A stretch of DNA of 37,008 nucleotides, taken from NCBI RefSeq assembly GCF_001648775.1, contig NZ_LVEJ01000038.1, positions 1-37,008 on the forward strand. The letters run 5' to 3'. Shown here piece by piece: positions 15,493-23,516 of this stretch. The DNA is from Pseudomonas fluorescens. GTDB lineage: Bacteria; Pseudomonadota; Gammaproteobacteria; Pseudomonadales; Pseudomonadaceae. Under the pieces are notes generated by a model. That model did not search any database. It saw nothing but the letters and a program-made list of their open reading frames with translations, and was not told where the DNA came from. Every line of letters starts with the position of its first letter. Within the stretch, counting starts at the first letter, position 1. The position numbers and the translations under genes are program-made.

Positions 15493-16188
15493 TTACCTTT
15501 TGACCCCCTCGAAACCCACGACATCAGGGTTTGAGAAATCCCAGTATGAAGTCTCTACCGGATGTTTTTTTCCATTAAACGAAAGCATGGCCCTGAGTTT
15601 TATTCGATTGTTATCAATCTTCCAGCAGGCACTTCCGACTTCTGATGGGCTTTCATCAGGCCTTGAATCCGGGGCAAAGAAAACGAAACCTGCGTGCTCG
15701 TCGGCGGCGCATTTTTTATTTGTTGACTCGTGAAGCTGATAGATGAGTTTGAACGACTTCTCAGTCCCGGATAATAAAGACTGATTTATCTGGCCGACAA
15801 AATCATTTTTGCTTGGGAGTTCTTTTGATGGCACAGGAGCGTGTTCCTGCTTTGAGAGTTTCTTGGATATCTGGAACATGTTGCTGGAGAACTCAGTACA
15901 TTCCTGTGCATCCTGAATGAGGTAGTAAGACTCACCGTTTGCCTTGAACGAGATCGATCTTTGATCTGTGTCAACAATCTCTACCAAGGTTCCGTTTTTC
16001 TTCAAATCATCCAGGTAGCCGCGTGGTTCTGTAATTTTATAGTTTAGTCTGACCAGCGACACGCATGGTTGGCCGTATTCCTTGGCGAATTTGGGATTAT
16101 AGAGGTACCACTCGTTATCCGCGTGCGCTGAAGGCACCAGGTTGAAGCAAGTCAGAGCTAAAGCAGTAGCGATAATATGTCTTTTCAT
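15493..16188 (-). CDS. Exported protein of unknown function
   Basis: 231 residues with a clear signal peptide (MKRHIIATALALTCFNLVPS, cleaved after SAHA), predicted periplasmic or secreted. I recognise no family. The mature protein has four cysteines (PCVSL, QECTEF, KKCAAD, SACWKI) that could pair, a lysine-rich middle (KKLSKQEHAPVPSKELPSK) and a final ETSYWDFSNPDVVGFEGVKR. The DNA is markedly richer in A+T than its neighbours and the ribosome-binding site is weak, which suggests recent acquisition. It is convergent with the large autotransporter. Bases 16189-16266, upstream, are A+T-rich and presumably hold its promoter. Confidence 0.7.
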   Translation of the reverse strand: MKRHIIATALALTCFNLVPSAHADNEWYLYNPKFAKEYGQPCVSLVRLNYKITEPRGYLDDLKKNGTLVEIVDTDQRSISFKANGESYYLIQDAQECTEFSSNMFQISKKLSKQEHAPVPSKELPSKNDFVGQINQSLLSGTEKSFKLIYQLHESTNKKCAADEHAGFVFFAPDSRPDESPSEVGSACWKIDNNRIKLRAMLSFNGKKHPVETSYWDFSNPDVVGFEGVKR

Positions 16189-16266
16189 TTTTTAGAGTTT
16201 TTAATTGATTGACAGATATGCGACGTCGCTTCAGGACCTCTTGGTGATAACCGGGTGACCGACTGA

Positions 16267-16562
16267 AGTTACTTTTCCGGTACTAGCGCTTTCATGTTCA
16301 ATCCGGCTATCCAAGTCCAGAGGCGACACCGTCCCTTCGCGGATTATGCCGACTTGGCGATGGGATTTGAACCGCAAAAATCGTGCACCCGCAGCCATGT
16401 TATGGTTTTCTCAACGCAGAGGAGTTGCGTGACTACCACGGTTTGGGCTGGCTATCGATTCAGCATCTGGCGAACCGGATCAATTACTTTGTCAGTGACT
16501 ACGCCGGCCGCAGGATCACCGGGCCATTGCTTGAGCGAGCCAATCAGCTGTCGACGCGCTAG
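16267..16562 (+). pseudogene. Frameshifted 3' gene remnant
   Basis: Two adjacent frames together read like one protein. The first, open from the TGA at 16264-16266, gives FNPAIQVQRRHRPFADYADL then AMGFEP. After a one-base shift near 16371-16377, the second gives AKIVHPQP, GFLNAEELRDYHGLGWLSIQ, HLANRINYFVSDYAGRR and ITGPLLERANQLSTR, ending in TAG at 16560-16562. The second frame is strongly protein-like, with no start of its own. I do not recognise the family. A single lost base in CCGCAAAAA explains the break. It lies directly upstream of msrA and leaves the remainder of 16189-16647 without an intact gene. Confidence 0.45.
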
Positions 16563-16647
16563 TTCTGTTGGCGCAGCCCCTTGGAATTCGCCAACCCGCC
16601 CTCATAACAAGTGCTACACCCAACACCCCCGAGAGGAACGACAAGCC

Positions 16648-17154
16648 ATGACCAGTCAAACCGAAACCGCCATCCTCGCCGGCGGCTGCTTCTGGGGTAT
16701 GCAGGATCTGCTGCGGCGCTATCCCGGCGTGTTGCAAACCCGCGTCGGTTACAGCGGCGGCGATGTGCCGAATGCCACTTATCGCAACCATGGCGATCAC
16801 GCCGAAGCCATCGAAATCGTTTTCGATCCTGCGGTGATCAGCTATCGGCAGATCCTCGAGTTCTTCTTCCAGATCCACGACCCGAGCACAGCCAACCGGC
16901 AGGGCAATGACCTCGGCCGCAGTTATCGCTCGGCGATTTACTACCTCAGCGAAGCGCAACGCGACATCGCCGAGGACACCGCGGCCGACGTCGACGCCTC
17001 AAAGCTGTGGCCCGGCCGAGTGGTCACCGAGATCAAACCGGCGGGGCCGTTCTGGGAAGCGGAGCCGGAGCATCAGGATTATCTGGAGCGCATTCCGAAT
17101 GGCTACACCTGCCATTTCATTCGGCCGAACTGGAAGCTGCCGAAACGCGGGTGA
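16648..17154 (+). CDS. msrA: Peptide-methionine (S)-S-oxide reductase MsrA
   Basis: 168 residues from ATG 16648, preceded by GAGAGGAACG; the frame is open further upstream, but through remnant sequence. The catalytic motif GGCFWG carries Cys14, followed by the family pattern RVGYSGGDVPNATYRNHGDH, AEAIEIVFDP, FFFQIHDPSTANRQGNDLG and YRSAIYY. The enzyme reduces methionine-S-sulfoxide in oxidised proteins with thioredoxin as the usual electron source. It has no signal peptide, so it is cytoplasmic. Length is normal for the short MsrA group. A C-terminal cysteine lies in GYTCHF; the tail lacks the glycine-rich recycling-cysteine segment seen in longer homologs. A small conserved gene follows after 34 bases. 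Confidence 0.95.
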   Translation: MTSQTETAILAGGCFWGMQDLLRRYPGVLQTRVGYSGGDVPNATYRNHGDHAEAIEIVFDPAVISYRQILEFFFQIHDPSTANRQGNDLGRSYRSAIYYLSEAQRDIAEDTAADVDASKLWPGRVVTEIKPAGPFWEAEPEHQDYLERIPNGYTCHFIRPNWKLPKRG

Positions 17155-17188
17155 GTCCATAACGACCTCAAACAACAGAACCTCGAAT

Positions 17189-17419
17189 ATGAATCATGAA
17201 CTTTGGCTGGAACCCGATGGCTGTCAGACCTTTTGTCTGGCCGGTGCTCAAGGTGATAGTGCGCGTGCACTTATGGGGTCGGACGCGAAGCTTGTTTGGG
17301 AGGTCGAGGCTGACAATTATTTCGAAGCGATGACCAAGTATTATGCGCACATGCAGTGGGGCGAGTACCGGACCGACTTTCCCGAACAAGACAAGACGTC
17401 CTACAGAGACCTGGGCTGA
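17189..17419 (+). CDS. Small conserved protein of unknown function
   Basis: 76 residues, ATG 17189. The sequence MNHELWLEPDGCQTFCLAG, then ALMGSDAKLVWEVEA and YFEAMTKYYAHMQWGEYRTD, ending DKTSYRDLG, is a compact soluble protein type that I have seen as an uncharacterised conserved protein in many Gram-negative genomes. It starts 34 bases after msrA and may be co-transcribed with it. No strong ribosome-binding site is visible. Its last 19 bases overlap, tail to tail, the end of the TetR gene on the other strand. Confidence 0.75.
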   Translation: MNHELWLEPDGCQTFCLAGAQGDSARALMGSDAKLVWEVEADNYFEAMTKYYAHMQWGEYRTDFPEQDKTSYRDLG

Positions 17420-18057
17420 GAGATCTGTCGCCCATCCAGCGCCAGCACATAAGCACTGAACATATCCGCCAGCCCGTCGGCGCATACCGAGATTTCCTGC
17501 TCGGTACGCGGGCTGCCGGAAAAGTCTTTGCCGACTGAACTGAGCGTGGTCAGGATTAGTTCGCACGCGGCGCTGCGTTTCGACTCGTCGACGTCTGGCA
17601 GCATTTCCTGCATGAACGTCGCGAAGATCTGCCGCCCGGCCGCGCGCACTTCGTGGGCTTCGGGGGCGTTGCGGTAGAGCGGGGCGGCGTCGTTGAGGGC
17701 GCCGCGCATCTGCGCTTCGTCACACTCTGAACGAATGAACGCCTGCACCAGTGTGCGCAGACGCGCCAGTGGCGGTTCTTCAAGATTTTGCAGAATTCGC
17801 TGCAGCATCTGCGTGGTCTGCAGCCACTCATCGCTCTGCAAACGGAACAGGATCGCGGCTTTGTTGGGGAAGTACTGATACAGCGAGCCGATGCTCACGC
17901 CAGCCTTTTCCGCGACCCGTGCAGTCGTAAAACGCGTGGCGCCATGCTCGCTCAAAACCTGAATAGCCGCTTGCAGAATCGCTGCCACCAGTTCGGTGGA
18001 CCGTGCCTGTTGCGGCTGTTTGCGCGAGGAAATACGGGCAGTCTGGCGGTGGGTCAT
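17401..18057 (-). CDS. TetR-family regulator next to a methyltransferase
   Basis: 218 residues. The helix-turn-helix is standard: AILQAAIQVLSEHGATRFTT, ARVAEKAGVSIGSLYQYFPN and KAAILFRL (residues ~25-70). The C-terminal domain is helical, as in ligand-binding TetR proteins. It is divergent from the O-methyltransferase gene at 18169, with repeated operator-like sequence between them, so the methyltransferase is the obvious target and autoregulation is likely. The ligand is unknown. The 3' end overlaps the small gene at 17189-17419 by 19 bases. Confidence 0.88.
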   Translation of the reverse strand: MTHRQTARISSRKQPQQARSTELVAAILQAAIQVLSEHGATRFTTARVAEKAGVSIGSLYQYFPNKAAILFRLQSDEWLQTTQMLQRILQNLEEPPLARLRTLVQAFIRSECDEAQMRGALNDAAPLYRNAPEAHEVRAAGRQIFATFMQEMLPDVDESKRSAACELILTTLSSVGKDFSGSPRTEQEISVCADGLADMFSAYVLALDGRQISQPRSL

Positions 18058-18080
18058 GGGCAGCTCTGGCGTCCGGGGGA

Positions 18081-18140
18081 ATGCGAATAGCGCGAGAAGC
18101 GAATCACTCGCATCATTTAAAGGCGACGAATTGCTCGCAT
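18081..18140. promoter_or_regulatory. Operator-like repeats for the TetR regulator
   Basis: CGAATCACTCGCAT (18100-18113) and CGAATTGCTCGCAT (18127-18140) are direct repeats differing at two bases, 27 bases apart. In addition ATGCGA (18081-18086) is the inverse of TCGCAT (18108-18113). All lie between the divergent TetR and O-methyltransferase starts. No convincing -35/-10 pair could be assigned. Confidence 0.5.
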
Positions 18141-18168
18141 TTTAATTCCCCACTGACGGAAAGCAATC

Positions 18169-18825
18169 ATGACGACCCTGACCACTGAGCCACTGGCGAG
18201 CCTGATCGAACGCCTCTACACCCAAGCCAGCGCCGCCACCAGCCCGGTGCTGGAAACGGTGTCGGGCGAGGAACGCGAACGCCTGATGCACAGCAAAACC
18301 GAATACCTCAAGCTCTATGCAATGCTCAAAGACCTGTGGCTGCCGGTCTCACGCGACACCGGCAAACTGCTGTACCTGCTGGCGCGCAACGCCAAGGTCA
18401 AAGCGATTGTCGAGTTCGGCACCTCGTTCGGCCTGTCCACCCTGCACCTGGCGGCGGCGCTGCGCGACAACGGCGGCGGTGTGCTGATCGGCAGTGAGTT
18501 CGAGCCCTCGAAGATCGAGTTGGCGCGCCAACACTTCGTTGAAGGTGGCGTTAGCGATCTGGTGGAGATTCGCGAGGGTGATGCGCTGGTGACACTCGCC
18601 ACGGACTTACCGGAATCCGTCGACTTGCTGCTGCTCGACGGTGCCAAAGCGTTGTACGGCGACGTGCTGAAACTGGTCGAAAAACACCTTAAGCCGGGCG
18701 CGCTGGTGGTGGCAGACAACACCAACTATTGCCCTGAGTATCTGGCTTACGTGCGCGCGCCGCAGAACGGCTATTTGTCTGTGCCGTTTGCCGATGACAT
18801 TGAGCTGTCAATGCGCTTGGGCTGA
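18169..18825 (+). CDS. SAM-dependent O-methyltransferase
   Basis: 218 residues; ATG preceded by GGAAAG. The class I Rossmann methyltransferase motifs are readable: motif I IVEFGTSFGLSTLHLAAAL, the acidic ribose-binding residue in IGSEFEPSKIELARQHF, VEIREGDAL as motif III region, and SVDLLLLDGAKALYGDVLKL then LKPGALVVADN, which matches the O-methyltransferase (Methyltransf_3/24) group. These methylate hydroxyls of small molecules. Cytoplasmic. Probably controlled by the divergent TetR regulator, as a response to a xenobiotic or phenolic compound. The exact substrate cannot be read from the sequence. Confidence 0.85.
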   Translation: MTTLTTEPLASLIERLYTQASAATSPVLETVSGEERERLMHSKTEYLKLYAMLKDLWLPVSRDTGKLLYLLARNAKVKAIVEFGTSFGLSTLHLAAALRDNGGGVLIGSEFEPSKIELARQHFVEGGVSDLVEIREGDALVTLATDLPESVDLLLLDGAKALYGDVLKLVEKHLKPGALVVADNTNYCPEYLAYVRAPQNGYLSVPFADDIELSMRLG

Positions 18826-18836
18826 AGCCCTCCCAT

Positions 18837-18866
18837 CAGGGGCCACCTGTTGCAGGATGGCTCCTG
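18837..18866. terminator. Hairpin between convergent genes
   Basis: CAGGGGCCA pairs with TGGCTCCTG (nine pairs including one G-U). It lies just after the methyltransferase stop and before the stop of the convergent lipoprotein gene. A bidirectional terminator is likely, although there is no T-run. Confidence 0.45.
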
Positions 18867-18885
18867 AGTGGAGCGGCAACGCTGT

Positions 18886-19347
18886 TCAATTCTCGCGGGT
18901 ACTCACGACTTCCCCGGTGGCGGTGTCTTCCAGCCAGACTTGCAGACGATTGAGGCCAACGTATTGTGAGCGCGCCATGATTTTCTGGCCTGGCTTGCCG
19001 TCGAACTTCAGATTCGCGTACATAAAATGTAGCGGCAATCGGTATTCCAGCTGGATGGTATAGGTGCCCGGTTTCAGCACCGCGCGCTGTGGCGAATCGT
19101 TCTTGTAGTAGTACGTGGAGAACGGGATGTTGCCGACTTTTTCATCGTTGATCCGGATGATGTTCAGGTTCGCCTCGCCGTCGGCAAAGTGCCGCTGGGG
19201 CCTGCCGGCATAGGTGTCGGTTTCGACCACGGTGTAGCGTGATTCGTCTGCTGCGGTGGTGGCGCCGACGTTGGAGTACGCCGGCATTTCTGCGCAACCT
19301 TGCAGGCACAACAGCGCCATGACCAAGGGAAGGACAATTTTTTTCAT
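18886..19347 (-). CDS. Putative lipoprotein
   Basis: 153 residues with a lipoprotein signal peptide: MKKIVLPLVMALLCLQGC, lipobox LQGC, acylated Cys18. The residues after it are Ala-Glu, so no inner-membrane retention Asp is present and outer-membrane placement is expected. The mature part (LNIIRINDEKVGNIPFSTYY, RAVLKPGTYTIQLEYRLPL) looks like a small beta-sandwich and recalls DUF2846-type lipoproteins, where a PG-T/H-Y strand is typical. I cannot assign a function. No operon partner is obvious: the SseB-like gene upstream is 104 bases away on the same strand. Confidence 0.75.
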   Translation of the reverse strand: MKKIVLPLVMALLCLQGCAEMPAYSNVGATTAADESRYTVVETDTYAGRPQRHFADGEANLNIIRINDEKVGNIPFSTYYYKNDSPQRAVLKPGTYTIQLEYRLPLHFMYANLKFDGKPGQKIMARSQYVGLNRLQVWLEDTATGEVVSTREN

Positions 19348-19451
19348 CGATAAAACCTGTTTTTACTCAAAGTTGATTCACGATCGGACGGGTGTCTGAC
19401 GTTGTTAATCGGCTGATTGCGAGCGGGCGTTTGCCAACAGAGCGCCGGCGC

Positions 19452-20243
19452 TCAAGCCTTGCCCAAGCCAAACAGTGAACGCAGCTTGCTGCCCCAGCTG
19501 CGCTCATAGAAGGGCGTCGTTTGCTTGAGAAAGTAATCGCTCAGCCCCGACTCACCTTCACAGACGCGGTACAGATCAACGGGCTCGCCCGACGGCGCCG
19601 TGTCCCCGGCGACATTGCCGGCTTCGCGCATGACCCGCTGAACATCGCCGTCCGCTTCGATGCCGACGATCAAGTGCGGTTTTTCATCCACCGAAGTGTC
19701 GTGCATCAACGCCAGAAAACCGCGTTTAACGTTGCGATGTTTGGCGAGTAACTGCGTCAGCGAATGGATCATTTGTGTCGGGTATTGCGAAGGCTGGCCG
19801 AGCAGGACTTTGGTTTCTTTTTCGACGGTACGCGAGGTGGCTGTCTGGCCGACTTCATCGGAGAGCAGATTGCGCACTTCCTGCGGAAGGAACTCTTTGC
19901 CATAAGGCGATTTCGGGTTGAGAAAAAGAGGCGTGCCCTCTGTCATCTCGAACAGCGATCGCGCCGGCAACTCCAGATAAGTCTCTTCACTGTCGATCGA
20001 CTGTTGCAGCGTTTGCACTGACGAAAAGAACGGAATGACCGAGGTGCCATCCGGTTTTTCCCAATGCGCGATGCTGATGTTGCTGCCGGCTTCGAGATTG
20101 ACCACGCCGTCTGCCGTGCCCGTGGTGCCGAGGATGTAAACCGGCGAGTTCAGCAGTGTCGTGAAGAACTCGGGCCGGTGCGCGGGCTCGTCGGCGGCCA
20201 GCCTGAGCGATTTTTCCAGTGGGTTTTCTTGCCGGTTATCCAT
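19452..20243 (-). CDS. SseB-family protein
   Basis: 263 residues. I start at the minus-strand ATG 20243 (MDNRQENPLEKSLRLAADEP) because GGATGG lies just upstream; ATG 20252 is also possible. A longer frame would run into the end of the TonB receptor gene. The N-terminal half (AHRPEFFTTLLNSPVYILG, VIPFFSSVQTLQQSI, LPARSLFEMTEGTPLFLNP) matches the SseB N-terminal domain. The second half (LLGQPSQYPTQMIHSLTQLL, GFLALMHD) matches the SseB C-terminal domain. E. coli SseB was linked to serine sensitivity and sulfur transfer; its mechanism is unclear. Cytoplasmic. It lies 59 bases downstream of the receptor gene. Confidence 0.82.
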   Translation of the reverse strand: MDNRQENPLEKSLRLAADEPAHRPEFFTTLLNSPVYILGTTGTADGVVNLEAGSNISIAHWEKPDGTSVIPFFSSVQTLQQSIDSEETYLELPARSLFEMTEGTPLFLNPKSPYGKEFLPQEVRNLLSDEVGQTATSRTVEKETKVLLGQPSQYPTQMIHSLTQLLAKHRNVKRGFLALMHDTSVDEKPHLIVGIEADGDVQRVMREAGNVAGDTAPSGEPVDLYRVCEGESGLSDYFLKQTTPFYERSWGSKLRSLFGLGKA

Positions 20244-20302
20244 GATGTCCATCCGTGACTCGCTAGAAAATTGCTGACTTGGGTTTTCGCCACCGGCTCG
20301 TG

Positions 20303-22429
20303 TCAGAGCAGGCTCCACGACACCCCGACATACACGCCCATCCCTTCACCCGGTGTCGAACGCGCCGCGTCCAGGCCTTTGTCGTCATACCCCGGCGTTA
20401 CCGTGGCGGCGTAGTGCTTGTTGCTCAGATTGCGCATGTCCAGCCACGTTTGCCAGTCACCTTTCGGCGCGTTGTAGCCGAGTGTCGCGCCGAACAGGGC
20501 GTAAGGGTCGGCGTAGTAGCTGTTGGCGTAATCCACGGCAACTTTCGACACCAGTTGCGTGTTGACCGCGGCGAAGAAACCCTGCGGCCAGTCGTAGCGC
20601 AACTCGCCCTGGTAGTAATGCATGGGCAAACCGGGCAGGCGATTATCACCAAAACGATCATCGTCGCGATAGTGGAAATCGCTGAAGGTATACGCCTGAC
20701 GCAGGCTCAACTGGCGACCATCGGCGGCCGACCAGAGTTGGCTGTTGAGGCTCGCTTCGACGCCTTGGTGCACGGTCGGGCTGGCGTTGAGCTCATACGG
20801 CGTGACTGCATTGGCATCTGGCAGCACCGAGAGCAGTTCGTGGCGCACTTGCGCGTAGTACCACGCCAGGCTCCATTCGCCGATGGCGCTGTCGCCACGA
20901 CCGCCGAGTTCCAGTGTGGTCGCGGTCTGGTTTTGCAGTTTGATCGGGTCTTTTTGCGTGCCGGTCGCCGGGCCGTTGCCCGGAGCGAAACGTACGTTGG
21001 AGCTGTAGATCAGCGACCACGGGTGCGGCGCTTCAACCGAACGGCTGAGGTTGCCGAACAGTTGCACGTCCGGTGTCAGCTGATAGCGCAGGCCGAGGCG
21101 CGGCGCGTAGTCCCAGTCGTTCATGCTGGTTTTGCCACCGCTTTGCGGGTAGGTCACAGCGCTTTCGCGGCGGGTGTAGATCGCGGCCAGGCCAGTGGTC
21201 AGCCAGAGGTCGTCGGCGATTTCCAGGTCGTTGCCAATATGCACAACGGTGTCGGAACCCTGATAGGTGAAGTTGCGCATGCGCGTGCCCGGCACGTAGC
21301 TGGCGGTGTTGCCGCCGGGAATGCGCACGAACTCGCTGGCGCCGTCGTTGGGCAGGTGTTTGGTCACGCGCAGGCCGACGGTGCTGCGGCTTTCCATGCC
21401 GAAAATGGTATCGCGACGTTTGTAGTCGAAAGTGCCGCTGACGTCGGTGTAGGCGACCTTCAAACGGTTCGGGCCTTCGCGCAGGTCCATCGGGTAGTCG
21501 TGGTAAACGAGGCCGGTCTGGATGCTCGAATCGTCGTCGATGTAGAAGGTGGTCTTGTTGCCGATGAAGGTGCTGCCCGGCTGCTTGCGGCTGTCGTCGC
21601 GTGACACGTAGGCCGGGTTGGCCGCCCGTGGGTCGTGTTCGATGGAATGTTTGGTCACACGCCCGGCGAGGTCGTTGTCGGTCTCGCGGTAGCGAATATA
21701 GAAGCGGGTTTCCAGGTTCGGGTTGAAGCGATAACCGAAGTTGGCGATCAGGCCTTTGCTCTCGCTGCGGGTGTGATCCTGATAGCCGTCAGCGTTCGAG
21801 TCGGTCAGCGACACGTAGTAATCGAAGTCGCCGAGCACTTGCCCGGAACTGACCTGGCGTTGCTGATAGCCGTGGCTGCCGGTGGCATAGCGCACTTGTA
21901 GTTTCGGCGCGTTGTAGCCGGTGTGGCTGACGTAATCGATGGCGCCGCCCAGTGCCAGCGCGCCGCGATCAAAGCCGTTGGCGCCGCGCAATACTTCGAC
22001 GTGATCGACCCACAGCGGTTCGAGCAACTCATACGGCGTGCCGCCCGGGCCGCTCAGCGGCAGGCCATCGAGCATCGTGTACAGCCCCGATGCATGGGCG
22101 CCCGGCGCGCGGTTGATGCCCGAGCCACGCACCGAGATTTTCACGCCTTCGTTGCCCGCCGACTGCGCATAAACCCCCGGTTGATAGGCCAGCACATCCT
22201 GATTACTCGCCACGCGGCCCTGCAACGGCTGGCGCATATCGACCACGTTGGTGCCGCCGGGCACCTGTTCGAGGCGGGCTTTCGCCTCTTCAACAGAGGC
22301 ATCGCTGCCGTTGCGATCTTCGCCCGAAATCAGCACTTGCCCCAGTTCCAGGCCTTGAGTCTCGGCCATCGCCGGGCAGGCAAGGGCCAGGCCCAGCAGG
22401 GCAGTGGGCAGGGATTTGGACGCGGGCAT
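20303..22429 (-). CDS. TonB-dependent outer-membrane receptor
   Basis: 708 residues from ATG 22429, with CTGGAG upstream and a signal peptide (MPASKSLPTALLGLALACPA, cleaved after MA). Residues ~25-170 form the plug: LEQVPGGTNVVDMRQ, DVLAYQPGVYAQSAGNEGVK, SVRGSGINRAPG, MLDGLPLSGPGG and VDHVEVLRGANGFDRGALAL. The rest is a 22-strand barrel with the late NLSNKHYAATVTPG box and a C-terminal WSLL. The layout resembles ferric-citrate and metal-complex receptors (FecA-like plug wording), but I cannot name the ligand. No sigma/anti-sigma pair or ABC genes adjoin it, and I saw no Fur box in its upstream region. The SseB-like gene follows on the same strand. Confidence 0.9.
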   Translation of the reverse strand: MPASKSLPTALLGLALACPAMAETQGLELGQVLISGEDRNGSDASVEEAKARLEQVPGGTNVVDMRQPLQGRVASNQDVLAYQPGVYAQSAGNEGVKISVRGSGINRAPGAHASGLYTMLDGLPLSGPGGTPYELLEPLWVDHVEVLRGANGFDRGALALGGAIDYVSHTGYNAPKLQVRYATGSHGYQQRQVSSGQVLGDFDYYVSLTDSNADGYQDHTRSESKGLIANFGYRFNPNLETRFYIRYRETDNDLAGRVTKHSIEHDPRAANPAYVSRDDSRKQPGSTFIGNKTTFYIDDDSSIQTGLVYHDYPMDLREGPNRLKVAYTDVSGTFDYKRRDTIFGMESRSTVGLRVTKHLPNDGASEFVRIPGGNTASYVPGTRMRNFTYQGSDTVVHIGNDLEIADDLWLTTGLAAIYTRRESAVTYPQSGGKTSMNDWDYAPRLGLRYQLTPDVQLFGNLSRSVEAPHPWSLIYSSNVRFAPGNGPATGTQKDPIKLQNQTATTLELGGRGDSAIGEWSLAWYYAQVRHELLSVLPDANAVTPYELNASPTVHQGVEASLNSQLWSAADGRQLSLRQAYTFSDFHYRDDDRFGDNRLPGLPMHYYQGELRYDWPQGFFAAVNTQLVSKVAVDYANSYYADPYALFGATLGYNAPKGDWQTWLDMRNLSNKHYAATVTPGYDDKGLDAARSTPGEGMGVYVGVSWSLL

Positions 22430-22498
22430 CGAGAAAACTCCAGGTAGGCAAGGGCAGGGCAATGAACAGTGCGACGTAACAAGGAACGAAGGAGCCAC

Positions 22499-22532
22499 AT
22501 GGCAATTTGGCTTTTTGCCGCTCAATGGCAAA
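22499..22532. promoter_or_regulatory. Inverted repeats between receptor and ppk2
   Basis: TTTGCC (22514-22519) and GGCAAA (22527-22532) are inverse around a 7-base centre, and GGCAA at 22501-22505 repeats the right arm. They lie in the 188-base region between divergent starts and could be a regulator site or a small hairpin. No known box is matched. Confidence 0.3.
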
Positions 22533-22617
22533 CAGCACGCCATGAACTAACCTCACGTGTCTGGTTTGCCCGGTCAATCAACATTCTGTTTCTGCATTCA
22601 TTGGAGAGGGCTCGGTC

Positions 22618-23433
22618 ATGGCAAAAGACAAAAAGAACGCCGCCAAGGCGCCTGAAAGTCCCAGGTTGAAAAACAAGGACTACCTCGAGCAGTTGCGTAA
22701 GCTGCACGTCGAACTGGTCAAGTTGCAGGAGTGGGTGATCGCCAAGGGCGTCAAGGTCTGCATCGTGTTTGAGGGGCGCGATGGCGCGGGCAAGGGCGGC
22801 ACGATCAAGGCGTTGACCGAGCGCGTCAGCCCGCGCGTGTTTCGCGTGGTCGCATTGCCGGCACCGACCGATCGTGAGAAAAGCCAGATGCACGTGCAGC
22901 GTTACCTGCCTTATCTACCGGCCGCAGGTGAAGTGGTGATCTTCGACCGCAGTTGGTACAACCGCGCCGGCGTCGAGCGCGTCATGGGTTTCTGCACGGA
23001 TGAGCAGGCCGACAAATTCCTCAAATCGATTCCCTGGGTTGAGCACGCGATCGTCCAGTCCGGCGTGATCCTGCTCAAATACTGGCTGGAAGTCAGCCCC
23101 GAGGAACAAACCCGCCGGCTGGAGGCGCGTATCAACGACGGGCGCAAGACCTGGAAGCTGACACCGATGGATCTGAAATCCTACAGCCGCTGGTACGACT
23201 ACTCACGAGCGCGGGACGAGATGTTCAAACACTCCGACACCGAACATGCGCCGTGGCTGGTGGCCGATTCCAACGACAAGCGCCGCGCACGCCTGAACAT
23301 CATCACCGATGTGCTCAGCCGCATTCCGTACGAGGATGTGAAACGCGAGAAAATCGAATTGCCCAAACGGCAGAAACCGGGCAAGTACAAAGACCCGAAT
23401 TATCCGTACCGGCGCGTGGCTGATAAGTACTGA
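22618..23433 (+). CDS. ppk2: Polyphosphate kinase 2
   Basis: 271 residues; ATG preceded by GGAGAGG. PPK2 enzymes transfer phosphate between polyphosphate and nucleotides, in cells mostly forming NDP or NTP from polyphosphate. The signature is complete: Walker A EGRDGAGKGG (residues 52-61, Lys59), the lid region VFRVVALPAPTDREKSQ, Walker B VVIFDRSWYNR (Asp110, Arg111), then GFCTDEQADKFL, KYWLEVSPEEQTRRL, DGRKTWKLTPMD and YSRARDEMF. Size and a single catalytic domain fit the short PPK2 group. Cytoplasmic. It is divergent from the TonB receptor and convergent with the SDR gene, with a strong hairpin in between. Confidence 0.95.
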   Translation: MAKDKKNAAKAPESPRLKNKDYLEQLRKLHVELVKLQEWVIAKGVKVCIVFEGRDGAGKGGTIKALTERVSPRVFRVVALPAPTDREKSQMHVQRYLPYLPAAGEVVIFDRSWYNRAGVERVMGFCTDEQADKFLKSIPWVEHAIVQSGVILLKYWLEVSPEEQTRRLEARINDGRKTWKLTPMDLKSYSRWYDYSRARDEMFKHSDTEHAPWLVADSNDKRRARLNIITDVLSRIPYEDVKREKIELPKRQKPGKYKDPNYPYRRVADKY

Positions 23434-23480
23434 CGAGTGGCTGTGACGACCGGGATGGTTCAGTGACAGAGGCATCCGTT

Positions 23481-23506
23481 GGGTGCCGCATCTGCATGCG
23501 GCACCC
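23481..23506. terminator. Perfect 11-pair hairpin after ppk2
   Basis: GGGTGCCGCAT, loop CTGC, ATGCGGCACCC. It lies between the convergent ppk2 and SDR genes and is placed to stop transcription from both sides. The stem is strong although no T-run follows on the + strand. Confidence 0.7.
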
Positions 23507-23516
23507 TGACGCCCAC

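Noticed and set aside
20279..21604. A 441-codon plus-strand frame opposite the TonB receptor
   Set aside because: Antisense shadow of a receptor with intact plug and barrel motifs.
22430..22617. Search for a Fur box before the TonB receptor
   Set aside because: No GATAATGATAATC-like 19-mer is seen; only GGCAA-type inverted repeats are present.
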